Below the pieces are notes generated by a model that was not told the DNA's origin, made no database searches, and saw nothing but the letters and a program-made list of their open reading frames with translations. The translations under genes were made by a program, and so were the position numbers. Positions 48,975 to 61,034 of a DNA stretch of 64,000 nucleotides are shown piece after piece (position 1 is the first letter of the stretch; each line of letters starts with the position of its first letter). The stretch comes from Caldilineaceae bacterium (lineage in GTDB: Bacteria; Chloroflexota; Anaerolineae; Caldilineales; Caldilineaceae): NCBI GenBank assembly GCA_026989655.1, contig JALSIX010000114.1:62001-126000 (forward strand), in the 5' to 3' direction.

Positions 48975-50516
48975 ATGAACACCCTGCGCGTCGTCTTCCT
49001 CGTCACGGCCCTCCTGGCCCTGGTGCTCTCCGCGTGCGCCGCCCCGGCCCCGCCCACGGCCGGGGAACCGCCTGCGGCCGGCGCCGAGGAGGCCGCTCCC
49101 ATGGCCGAGGGCAAGCCCTTCGAAGGCGTGGAGGTGAACGTGATCACCTTCACCGGCCCCCAGATCGCAGAGCCCCTGCAGCGCCGAGCTCCGGACTTTC
49201 AGGAGCTCACCGGCGCCCAGATCAACGTGATCACCGTGCCCTTCAGCGACCTCTACCAGAAGATCCTCACGGACCTGGCCACGGGCACCAACAGCTACGA
49301 CGCCTTCGTCTTCGCCCCCCAGTGGATGGTGGACTACATCGTCCCCGGCTACCTGGAGGACCTGACCGACCGGGTGGCCAACGACGAGCAGATCCAGTGG
49401 GAGGACATCGCCCCCTTCTTCCGGGAGTTCAGCGCCACCTACAACGGCCGCATCTACACCATCCCCCTGGACGGGGACTTCCAGATGGCCTACTACCGCA
49501 TCGACGTGCTGGAGGCCAACGGCCTGGAGCCGCCTCGGACCTGGGAGGAGTACCTGGCGGTGGCCGAAGCGGTCAACGGCCAGGACATGAACGGGGACGG
49601 CGAGCCGGACTACGGCTCCTGCATCTCCAAGAAACGGGGCGCCCAGGCCTACTGGATGGCCTGGTCCTTCGCCGCGGCCTTCCTCCAGAGCCAGGGCACC
49701 TCCCAGGGCTCCTTCTTCACCCTGGACGACTTCAAGCCCCTGACCAACAACCCGGGCTTCGCGCGGGCCATGGAGCTCTACAAGGCCACCACCGAGTATG
49801 GTCCCCCGGATGAGCTGAACCTGGACGTGGGCGACACCCGGGGGCTCTTCACCGCGGGCCGCTGTGCCCTCTCGGTGGACTGGGGCGACATCGGCACCCT
49901 GGCCATCGACCCCGAGACCTCCGTGGTCCAGGACAAGGTGGGCGCGGTGATCCTGCCCGGCACCACCCAGGTCCTCAACCGGGAGACCATGGAGCTGGAG
50001 GAGTGCAGCCCCGAGCTGTGCCCCTACGCGGTGGACGGCGTGAACCATGCGCCCTTCGCGGCCTTCGGCGGCTGGTCCGGCGCCATCAACGCGGCCGCGG
50101 ATCCCGCGGTGAAGGACGCGGCCTACGCCTTCTTCTCCTACATGAGCGCGCCGGAACAGGCCAACGTGGACGTCACCATCGGCATCACCGGCTTCAACCC
50201 CTATCGCATCTCCCAGTTCGAGAACCTGGACCTGTGGATCGAGGCCGGCATGAGCGAGGAGGCGGCCCGGAACTACCTGGGCGCCATCAAGGCCAGCCTG
50301 AACAGCCCCAACATGGTGCTGGACCTGCGCATCCCCCAGAACCAGCGCTACCAGCAGGTGGTCCTGGACCAGGCCGTGGCCCAGTACCTGGCCGGCGAGC
50401 TGACCCTGGAGGAGATGATGCAGCAGGTCTACGACGGCTGGGAGGAGATCACCCAGGAGCTGGGCCGAGAGGAGCAGCGGGCCGCCTACCTGGCCACCCT
50501 GAGCATCGAGCCGTAG
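48975..50516 (+). CDS. Sugar ABC transporter substrate-binding lipoprotein (family 1)
   Basis: A 513-residue extracellular solute-binding protein: a lipoprotein signal with lipobox LSAC (Cys21), a Pro/Ala/Glu-rich linker to about 45, then the two-lobed family 1 fold with DLATGTNSYDAFVFAPQW, IPLDGDFQMAYYRIDVLEANGL and a central QSQG insertion. A calcium-like DMNGDGEPD loop is present. It is longer than the usual 420-450 residues. GGAGG precedes ATG 48975. Two MalF/MalG-type permeases follow; the ATPase is missing and is probably a shared MsmK/UgpC-type subunit encoded elsewhere. Confidence 0.93.
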   Translation: MNTLRVVFLVTALLALVLSACAAPAPPTAGEPPAAGAEEAAPMAEGKPFEGVEVNVITFTGPQIAEPLQRRAPDFQELTGAQINVITVPFSDLYQKILTDLATGTNSYDAFVFAPQWMVDYIVPGYLEDLTDRVANDEQIQWEDIAPFFREFSATYNGRIYTIPLDGDFQMAYYRIDVLEANGLEPPRTWEEYLAVAEAVNGQDMNGDGEPDYGSCISKKRGAQAYWMAWSFAAAFLQSQGTSQGSFFTLDDFKPLTNNPGFARAMELYKATTEYGPPDELNLDVGDTRGLFTAGRCALSVDWGDIGTLAIDPETSVVQDKVGAVILPGTTQVLNRETMELEECSPELCPYAVDGVNHAPFAAFGGWSGAINAAADPAVKDAAYAFFSYMSAPEQANVDVTIGITGFNPYRISQFENLDLWIEAGMSEEAARNYLGAIKASLNSPNMVLDLRIPQNQRYQQVVLDQAVAQYLAGELTLEEMMQQVYDGWEEITQELGREEQRAAYLATLSIEP

Positions 50517-50586
50517 CCACGTGTCCCCGGGAGCTGGAGGGGCGGGCAGGGCGCTCGCCCCTCCAGCCGCCCTCCAGAGCCTGACC

Positions 50587-51747
50587 ATGCACGATCCCAA
50601 GCCCACGGTGGCCCCGGCCACCTCCCCCGGTGTGGAGGCCTCTCCCCTGAGCTGGCTCTCGCGCGCCCGGGAACGGCTGGAGCGGGCCGCGGCCGGTGTC
50701 TTCCTGTGGCCCTCCATCCTGGTGGTCCTGCTCCTGGCCGTCTTCCCTCTCCTCCTGTCCCTCTACCTCTCCCTGGCCCGGGTGCGTTTCGTCCGGGGCG
50801 GGGTGGAGATCGCCTTCGTGGGGCTGGCCAACTACCGCAAACTCCTGGTGGGCAGCGAACAGGACCACTTCCTGGGGGTCTTCACCCGGCCCTCGCCCCT
50901 GGGCGGCCTCCTCTTCGGCCTGGTGGCCCTGGCCGTCCTGGTGGGGTGGGCCCGCTACCTGCGCAGTGGCCGGGTGGGCCCGGTGGGGCTTCTGGGCCGG
51001 GGGATCGCCAGCCTCCTCATCCTGGCCCTGGTGGGGCTCAGCGCGATCACCCTGGGCCCGGAGGGCCGCCCCGGCACGGTGGTGGTCACCCTCTTCTACG
51101 TCTACGTGGGGCTCTTCCTCCAGTACACCATCGGCCTGCTCCTGGCCGTGCTCACCGCCCAGCGCCTGCCGGGCCGACGCTTCTTCCGGGTGGTCTTCCT
51201 CCTGCCCATGATGATCACCCCCGTGGGGGTGGCCTACATGTTCCGCATGCTCACGGATACCTCCAAGGGGCCCTTCAAACCCATCTGGCTGGCCCTGGGC
51301 CTGGCGGACTTCTCCTGGGTGAACGATCCCTGGGGGGCCCGGATGGCGGTCCTCATCGGGGATGTGTGGCAGTGGACCCCCTTCATGTTCATCGTGCTCC
51401 TGGCCGCGCTGGAGGGCCAGTCCGTGGAGCAGATCGAGGCCGCCATGGTGGACGGGGCCAACCGCTGGCAGATCTTCCGCCACATCACCTTCCCCCAGCT
51501 CCTGCCCGTGAGCACCACCGTGGTCCTCATCCGCATGATCGAGGCCTTCAAGATCGTGGACCTCCCCAATGTGTTGACCAACGGCGGCCCGGGCACGGCC
51601 ACCGAATCCCTGACCCTCCAGGCCTTCATCGCCTGGCGCACCCTGGACCTGGGGGGCTCCGCGGCCGTGGCCTACAGCCTCCTGGTCCTGGTCACGGTGA
51701 TCTCCCTGACCTACGTGACCCTGCTGCGGGCCCGGGTGACGGAGTGA
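50587..51747 (+). CDS. Sugar ABC transporter permease (MalF/UgpA-like)
   Basis: A 386-residue inner-membrane permease with a first span near 38-58, additional spans near 105-160 that make it longer than the usual 290-300, and the conserved C-terminal half with the EAA loop (EQIEAAMVDGANRWQIFRHI, near 292-311, and LPQL-like PQLLPV). It pairs with the MalG-type permease encoded 4 bp later. ATG 50587 was chosen because the preceding in-frame stretch is Gly/Ala-rich without homology; its ribosome site is weak, so coupling to the upstream gene is possible. Confidence 0.9.
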   Translation: MHDPKPTVAPATSPGVEASPLSWLSRARERLERAAAGVFLWPSILVVLLLAVFPLLLSLYLSLARVRFVRGGVEIAFVGLANYRKLLVGSEQDHFLGVFTRPSPLGGLLFGLVALAVLVGWARYLRSGRVGPVGLLGRGIASLLILALVGLSAITLGPEGRPGTVVVTLFYVYVGLFLQYTIGLLLAVLTAQRLPGRRFFRVVFLLPMMITPVGVAYMFRMLTDTSKGPFKPIWLALGLADFSWVNDPWGARMAVLIGDVWQWTPFMFIVLLAALEGQSVEQIEAAMVDGANRWQIFRHITFPQLLPVSTTVVLIRMIEAFKIVDLPNVLTNGGPGTATESLTLQAFIAWRTLDLGGSAAVAYSLLVLVTVISLTYVTLLRARVTE

Positions 51748-51751
51748 CACC

Positions 51752-52780
51752 ATGTTCCGACGCCTCTTCACCAGCCGTTCCCCGCTGGAGCCTGCCCCCT
51801 TCTGGGCAGGGATCTCCTACCTGATCCTGGGCTTCTGGGCCTTCGTGGTCCTGTTCCCCCTCTACTGGCTGGTGGTGACCTCGGTGAAGCTGCCCGTCCA
51901 CGTGAACACCGGGCCGGTCTACCTGCCCTTCGTGGACTTCCAGCCCTCCCTCCACGCCTGGCGTTACATCTTCGTGGATCTGCGCAACGACACCCTCCGC
52001 CCCTACGTCAACACCACGGTCATCGCCCTCTCCAGCTCGGTGTTGGCCCTGGTCCTGGGCACGGCCGCGGCCTACGGCCTGACCCGGTTCACCTACCGAC
52101 CCAAGCTGGGGGCCGTGGGCCTGGTCATCGGCTGGATCGGCCTGGCCGTGGTGGCCGTGGTGCTGGGGGTCCCCTGGCCCCTGGCGGTGGCGGTGGCCAT
52201 GGCCCTGGCCGTGGTCAGCGTCTCGGCCCTGAACCACCGGTTCCGCCGCGCCCTGGGCAACCAGGACGTGGCCTTCTGGCTCATCTCCCAGCGCATCCTG
52301 CCGCCGGTGGCCGTGGTCATCCCCATCTACGTCCTCTTCCAACAGCTCCGTCTGTTGGACACCCGGACCGCGCTGGTGATCACCTACACCGCCACCAACC
52401 TGCCCATCGTGGTCTGGCTCATGCGGGACTACTTCCAGTCCGTGCCCGTGGAGCTGGAGGAGAGCGCGGCCATCGACGGCGCCGGACGCTACCAGATCTT
52501 CTGGCTCATCGTCCTGCCCCTGGCCCTGCCGGGCCTGGTGGCCACCTTCCTCTTCATCCTGGTCTTCGCCTGGAACGAGTACCTGCTGGCCCTCTTCCTC
52601 TCCGGCGCCAACTCCCAGACCATGCCCCTGCTGGTCGCGGCCCAGAACGCCACCCGGGGACCCCAGTGGTGGTACATGTCCGTCCTCATCCTGATCATGA
52701 TCCTGCCCGTCATCGTCATGGCCATCGTCCTGGAACGCTACATCGCCCGGGGCCTCCTGGTGGGCGCGATCAAGGGGTAA
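51752..52780 (+). CDS. Sugar ABC transporter permease (MalG/UgpE-like)
   Basis: A 342-residue inner-membrane permease: first span near 20-42 followed by LFPLYWLVVTSVK, a region of extra hydrophobic sequence near 120-160 (also seen in its MalF-type partner, so both are extended), and the C-terminal core with the EAA loop VELEESAAIDGAGRYQIFW. It forms the translocation pore with the preceding gene product. The FGGY kinase gene starts 4 bp after its stop. Confidence 0.92.
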   Translation: MFRRLFTSRSPLEPAPFWAGISYLILGFWAFVVLFPLYWLVVTSVKLPVHVNTGPVYLPFVDFQPSLHAWRYIFVDLRNDTLRPYVNTTVIALSSSVLALVLGTAAAYGLTRFTYRPKLGAVGLVIGWIGLAVVAVVLGVPWPLAVAVAMALAVVSVSALNHRFRRALGNQDVAFWLISQRILPPVAVVIPIYVLFQQLRLLDTRTALVITYTATNLPIVVWLMRDYFQSVPVELEESAAIDGAGRYQIFWLIVLPLALPGLVATFLFILVFAWNEYLLALFLSGANSQTMPLLVAAQNATRGPQWWYMSVLILIMILPVIVMAIVLERYIARGLLVGAIKG

Positions 52781-52784
52781 CCCC

Positions 52785-54344
52785 GTGGCGTCCTATGTCC
52801 TGGCCCACGATCTGGGCACCACCGGCAACAAGGCCACCCTCTACGATGCAGAGGGCCGCCTGGTGGGCCGTGCCTTCCACGGCTACGCCACCGCGTTTCC
52901 CCACCCCCGATGGGCCGAACAGGACCCGGAGGACTGGTGGCAGGCCGTGTGCGGCTCCACCCGCCGGCTGCTCCAGGAGACCCGGATCCCCCCCAAGGAG
53001 ATCGGCTGCATCGCCTTCAGCGGCCAGATGATGGGCTGTGTCCCCCTGGATCGGCAGGGCCGGCCCCTGCGCAGGGCCATCATCTGGGCCGACCAACGGG
53101 CCCTGGAGCAGACCCGCTGGCTCGCGGAGCGGATCGGCCCAGAGGAGATCTACCGCATCACCGGCCACCGGCTCAGCCCCTCCTACTCCCTGGAGAAGAT
53201 CCTCTGGCTGCGGGACCACGAGCCGGACGTCTTCCGGGAAACCCACAAGTTCGTCCACGCCAAGGACGCGATGGTGGCCCGCCTCACCGGCGCCTTCGTC
53301 ACAGACCCCTCGGATGCCTCGGGGATGAACCTGTTCGACCTGGACCGGTGGACGTGGTCGTCGGCCATCCTGGACGCGGCCGAGCTGCCCCCGGAACGGC
53401 TGCCCTCGGTGCAGCCGTCCGCCCAGGTGGTGGGGCATGTGACGCCCCAGGTGGCCCCGGAGGTGGGCGTGGCCCCGGGGACCCCGGTGGTCATCGGGGG
53501 CGGCGACGGCGCGTGCGCCTCCGCGGGCGCGGGCGCGGTGGCCGAGGGCATGACCTACAACTACGTGGGCTCCTCCGCCTGGATCGGCCTGGCATCTTCC
53601 ACCCCCCTGCGGGATCCGGAACAGCGGACCTTCACCTTCTGCCATGTGGTGCCCGGGATGTTCCTGCCCATGGGGACCATGCAGGCCGCGGGTGCCTCCT
53701 ACCAGTGGGCCCGGGATCACCTCTGTCCGCTGGAGGTGGAGGCCGGAGAACGGCTCCAGATCAGCCCCTACGAGCTGATGAACCTGGAGGCCGAACGCGT
53801 CCCACCCGGCGCGGGCCAGCTCCTCTTCCTCCCCTACCTGATGGGGGAACGGAGCCCCTGGTGGAACCCTCGGGCCCGGGGCGCGTTCGTGGGGCTGACC
53901 ATCCGCCACACCCGGGCGGAGCTGATTCGGGCCGTGTTGGAAGGCATCACCCTCAACCTCCGCCTGATCCTGGACACCCTTCGCAGCCAGCAGGCCGCCA
54001 TCCAGGCCATGCGCGTCATCGGCGGCGGCGGGGCCAGCCGTCTCTGGAACCAGCTCATGGCCGACATCTACGGGCTGCCCGTGCAACGGCTGGCCGTGTT
54101 GGAGGAGGCCACCTCCATGGGGGCAGCCCTGGTGGGCGGTGTGGCCGTGGGGCTCTACCCGGGCTTCGAGATGGCCGAGCAGATGAACCCCGTGGTCCAC
54201 ACCCTCCAGCCCGATCCAGAGGCCCGGGCCTGTTACGAACAGCTCTACCCGCTCTTCCAGGCCGCGTACCAGGCCCTGGAGCCGATCTTCGCCGAGCTGG
54301 GCGCGCTGGAGGAGCGCCACGCCCCGGAGAGAGCCCCCACATGA
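52785..54344 (+). CDS. FGGY-family carbohydrate kinase (xylulokinase-like)
   Basis: A 519-residue two-domain sugar kinase. Domain I opens with LAHDLGTTGNKATLYD (ATP-phosphate loop) and has the AFSGQMMGCVPLD and IIWADQRA stretches. The late GGGGASRLWNQLMADIYG motif and EEATSMGAALVG form the FGGY-2 nucleotide site. The catalytic Asp lies in the GGGDGACASAG segment. It would phosphorylate the sugar brought in by the preceding ABC importer; a pentulose such as xylulose is the closest guess, but other polyols are possible. It starts at GTG 52785, with an ATGA overlap to the ROK kinase gene. Confidence 0.9.
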   Translation: MASYVLAHDLGTTGNKATLYDAEGRLVGRAFHGYATAFPHPRWAEQDPEDWWQAVCGSTRRLLQETRIPPKEIGCIAFSGQMMGCVPLDRQGRPLRRAIIWADQRALEQTRWLAERIGPEEIYRITGHRLSPSYSLEKILWLRDHEPDVFRETHKFVHAKDAMVARLTGAFVTDPSDASGMNLFDLDRWTWSSAILDAAELPPERLPSVQPSAQVVGHVTPQVAPEVGVAPGTPVVIGGGDGACASAGAGAVAEGMTYNYVGSSAWIGLASSTPLRDPEQRTFTFCHVVPGMFLPMGTMQAAGASYQWARDHLCPLEVEAGERLQISPYELMNLEAERVPPGAGQLLFLPYLMGERSPWWNPRARGAFVGLTIRHTRAELIRAVLEGITLNLRLILDTLRSQQAAIQAMRVIGGGGASRLWNQLMADIYGLPVQRLAVLEEATSMGAALVGGVAVGLYPGFEMAEQMNPVVHTLQPDPEARACYEQLYPLFQAAYQALEPIFAELGALEERHAPERAPT

Positions 54345-55273
54345 GGGAACACCCCTTCCCCGCCCAACGCCCCCACGAGCCCAGGAGCAACGCCTCCCAC
54401 GCCCCGGAGATCATCGCCCTGGATGTGGGCGGCAGCTCGGTGAAAAGCGGCCGGGTGACCTCCGGTGGCCAGCTGCTGGGCCCGGTCCACGTGACCCCGG
54501 TGGACAGCCAGGCCGACGCCGACACCCTCCTGGCCACCTTCGTCCAGGCCGTCCAGAAGGCCTGGAACCGCCCGCCCCCCATCCGCCGGCTGTGGGGTCT
54601 GGCGCTGGCCTTCCCCGGCCCATTTGACTACCGGACCGGGATCAGCTACATTCAGGGCGTTGCCAAATACGAGGCCCTGTACGGCCTGGACGTGGGCCAG
54701 GCCCTGCGCGAGCGGCTAGGAGCCCCGGAGCTGGATATCCGCTTTCGGAACGACGCGGAGGCTGCCCTGGTGGGCGAGGCCCGCCACGGCGTGGGCCGCC
54801 CCTACGGCCGTATCCTCGGCATCACCCTGGGCACCGGCTGTGGCTCCGCCTTTCTGGTGGATGGCCGGCCGGTGACCCGTGGGCCAGGGGTTCCGCCCCA
54901 TGGATGGCTCTACCCGGTGCTCTTCCAAGGAGAGCCCGCGGACGCGGTCTTCTCCACCCGGGGGCTCGCGGCTCGACTGCAGGCCGCGGGGGTCGTCTCC
55001 GCCGACCTTCCGGCCGCGGCGGCCCAGGCCCGGGCCGGCGATCCCCGGCTCCGGCAGGTCTTCCAGGGCTTTGGGGAAGACCTGGCCGCCTTCCTGGCCC
55101 CTTTCGTGGCCGCATTTCAGGCCCAGGCCGTCCTGGTGATGGGCGGGATCGCCCGGGCCTTCGAGCTCTTTGGGCCTGCCCTGGCGACGGGCCTGCCCGT
55201 CCCTGTGTTGCAGGGCCACCTGGGCGCCCGGGCGGCCCTGTTGGGCGCAGCCGAGCTCTTCCTGGCCCCGTAG
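54341..55273 (+). CDS. ROK-family sugar kinase-like protein
   Basis: A 310-residue ASKHA-fold protein with IALDVGGSSVKSGRV near 25-39 (phosphate loop), FPGPFDY, the catalytic FRNDAEAALVGEARHG (Asn-Asp) and GITLGTGCGSAFLVDG. The CxCGxxGC zinc motif of many ROK proteins is not seen. There is no N-terminal HTH, so it is an enzyme, not a repressor; glucokinase-like or another hexose/ketose is possible. Its ATG overlaps the FGGY stop by 4 bp. Having both FGGY and ROK kinases suggests two sugar moieties from one imported substrate. Confidence 0.9.
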   Translation: MREHPFPAQRPHEPRSNASHAPEIIALDVGGSSVKSGRVTSGGQLLGPVHVTPVDSQADADTLLATFVQAVQKAWNRPPPIRRLWGLALAFPGPFDYRTGISYIQGVAKYEALYGLDVGQALRERLGAPELDIRFRNDAEAALVGEARHGVGRPYGRILGITLGTGCGSAFLVDGRPVTRGPGVPPHGWLYPVLFQGEPADAVFSTRGLAARLQAAGVVSADLPAAAAQARAGDPRLRQVFQGFGEDLAAFLAPFVAAFQAQAVLVMGGIARAFELFGPALATGLPVPVLQGHLGARAALLGAAELFLAP

Positions 55274-55350
55274 GCCGCCTGGGGCCGTCGGTCCTGTCCC
55301 TGCAACGTCGTCCCATGCGAGAACACGCGAGCACGTCTTCGGTGAGAAGC

Positions 55351-56652
55351 ATGTACACCTACCCCCTTCCCCTCCTGGCCACGGTCCAGGACCTGCGCGC
55401 GGATCGGCTGAGCCTGGTCCACCACATCCATGCGCTCTGCGACCGCATGCGGCAGGTGGAGCCGGTGATCCATGCCTTCCTGCCCGAGAACCGTCGACGG
55501 GAACGGCTGATCGAGGAGGCCGTGGAGCTCCTGAACAGCTATCCGGAGGCCGACGGCCGCCCCCCCCTCTTCGGGGCACTCCTGGGGGTCAAGGACATCT
55601 TCCGGGTGGACGGCTTTCCCACCCAGGCCGGCTCCCGGCTGCCCGCGGAGCTCTTCGACGGGCCGGAGGCCTGGGTGGTGACCCGGTTGAGGCAGGCGGG
55701 TTGTCTGGTCGCGGGCAAGACCGTGACCACCGAGTTCGCGTACTTCCACCCGGGCCCCACCCGGAACCCCCGCCACCCCGGCCACACCCCTGGCGGGTCC
55801 AGCAGCGGCTCCGCGGCCGCGGTGGCTGCGGGCCTCTGCCCCCTGGCCCTGGGGACCCAGACCATCGGCTCGGTGATCCGGCCCGCGGCCTACTGCGGCA
55901 TCGTGGGCTTCAAGCCCAGCTACGACCGCATCCCCACGGCCGGGCTCCTGCCCCTCTCGCCCTCCTTGGACCACGTGGGGCTCTTCACCCAGGACACCCC
56001 GGGCATGGCCCTGGCCGCCTCCGCGGTGTGTCGGGATTGGCGCCCCGACGCGGTCCAGTCCCGTTCCGCGGAGCTGCCGGTGTTGGCCATCCCGGTGGGC
56101 CCCTACCTGGAACGGGCCAGCGCCGAAGCCCTGGATCGCTTCCGCGGACAGATGGAGCGGCTGGCCCACCAGGGCGTCCAGGTGGTGGAGGCTCCCTTCC
56201 TGGAGGACTTCCCGGCCCTGGAGACACGACACCGCCGCCTCATGGCCGCGGAGGCCGCCCAGGTCCACGCGGGGTGGTTCGCCCGCTACGACGATCGCTA
56301 CAGCCAGGCCATGCAGGCGCTGATCCACCAGGGCCGCCAGGTACCCCCGGCCGAGGTGGAGGCCGCCCGGGCCGGTCGGCTGGCACTGCGGCAGGCCGTG
56401 GCCCAGGCCCTGGAAGCGGCGGGCGCCGACCTGTGGGCCTGTCCGGCAGCCACCGGCCCGGCCCCCCAGGGCATCGACTCCACCGGCGATCCCAGCATGA
56501 ACCTGCCCTGGACCCACGCGGGCGTGCCGGCCATCACCCTGCCCGCAGAGGAGCTGCCCGGCGGGCTCTCCCTGGGGCTGCAACTGGTGGCCCCCTTCGG
56601 CCGGGACGAGGAACTCCTGGGCTGGGCCACCCGACTGGAGTCCATGCTCTGA
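55351..56652 (+). CDS. Amidase-signature family hydrolase
   Basis: A 433-residue amidase. The Ser-cisSer-Lys triad is visible: Lys81 in LLGVKDIF, the cis-Ser in TPGGSSSGSAAAVAAG (about 150-151) and the nucleophile Ser174 in GTQTIGSVIRPA. The family hydrolyses a carboxamide; it could also be the GatA-like subunit of an amidotransferase, but gatB/gatC are not adjacent and the C-terminal half is shorter. GGTGAG precedes ATG 55351; an in-frame ATG at 55315 is an alternative without ribosome site. It follows the sugar-kinase genes after 77 bp and may be the end of that transcript. Confidence 0.9.
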   Translation: MYTYPLPLLATVQDLRADRLSLVHHIHALCDRMRQVEPVIHAFLPENRRRERLIEEAVELLNSYPEADGRPPLFGALLGVKDIFRVDGFPTQAGSRLPAELFDGPEAWVVTRLRQAGCLVAGKTVTTEFAYFHPGPTRNPRHPGHTPGGSSSGSAAAVAAGLCPLALGTQTIGSVIRPAAYCGIVGFKPSYDRIPTAGLLPLSPSLDHVGLFTQDTPGMALAASAVCRDWRPDAVQSRSAELPVLAIPVGPYLERASAEALDRFRGQMERLAHQGVQVVEAPFLEDFPALETRHRRLMAAEAAQVHAGWFARYDDRYSQAMQALIHQGRQVPPAEVEAARAGRLALRQAVAQALEAAGADLWACPAATGPAPQGIDSTGDPSMNLPWTHAGVPAITLPAEELPGGLSLGLQLVAPFGRDEELLGWATRLESML

Positions 56653-56713
56653 GGCCCTGGAGGGGGGCCACCGGCCGGGCCGAGCCCCTCCCGAGATCCC
56701 GCCCTGCCCCAAT

Positions 56714-56743
56714 TTGACGCGTCCCCGCCGGCTGTGTTATTCT
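56714..56743 (+). promoter_or_regulatory. Promoter of rpoBC
   Basis: TTGACG (56714-56719) and TATTCT (56738-56743) are separated by 18 bp. The start would be near 56750, about 370 bases ahead of the rpoB ATG. Confidence 0.65.
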
Positions 56744-56860
56744 TGGTCGTTGCGGACGCGGAGGCAGAACGCGCTCATCCCAACTGGATCGAGGCTCGAT
56801 TGGCGGCACGTCACCCCCTGGTCCGACAGAGACCGATAGCCGACCGCATGGACAAAAGAC

Positions 56861-56929
56861 GGCCACGAACGCATATGTAGCCCAACCCAGGTGCCGTGGA
56901 GTTGGGTTTTTTCTGTTCGTGGCCTTTTT
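56861..56929 (+). terminator. Nested intrinsic-terminator hairpins in the rpoB leader (candidate attenuator)
   Basis: An outer 10-bp stem GGCCACGAAC (56861-56870) / GTTCGTGGCC (56915-56924), followed by TTTTT, encloses an inner stem CCCAAC (56881-56886) / GTTGGG (56901-56906), followed by TTTTTT. Both have the form of intrinsic terminators. An upstream CCCAACT (56779-56785) can pair with AGTTGGG (56900-56906), one pair more than the inner stem offers, so mutually exclusive folds are possible. Confidence 0.7.
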
Positions 56930-57122
56930 GCGCGTCCAGGAACGGACCATGGACCGGCGGCGCCGGAACCGGGCCCCCAGCGGCCCAGGCCTCCTGCAGG
57001 GAGATGGCGCGTGGGCTGTCCCGCGGGCCGAGAGCCCAATGCGCCGGCAGATCCCCGTGCCCATCGAGCCACGGGGTGCCCAGTCCGGGCACACGACCGA
57101 CGGTACAAGGAGTTGAAGCCCC

Positions 57123-61019
<3,897 letters not shown>

Positions 61020-61034
61020 GGAGACAGAGATCCC

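Larger units (their letters stand above)
56653..57122 (+). other. rpoB leader region (470 bp)
   Basis: This region holds the rpoBC promoter (56714-56743) and a strongly structured leader of about 370 bases (nested hairpins at 56861-56929, listed separately). From 56930 to 57122 it is GC-rich with an AAGGAG ribosome site just before rpoB. rplJ/rplL, the usual upstream partners of rpoBC, are absent; an amidase gene lies there instead. Confidence 0.75.

Noticed and set aside
55315-55350. An upstream ATG for the amidase, adding 12 residues
   Set aside because: It has no ribosome site, and the extra residues have no counterpart in the family; kept only as an alternative.
56861-56924. The folded rpoB leader element as a tRNA or small structured RNA gene
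   Set aside because: No cloverleaf, anticodon loop or CCA-type end; the two U-tracts fit terminators better.
56949-57116. A 55-codon Arg-rich ORF in the rpoB leader as a possible leader peptide
   Set aside because: No ribosome site, no codon run linked to a hairpin, and start placement after the terminator pair; it is more likely chance.
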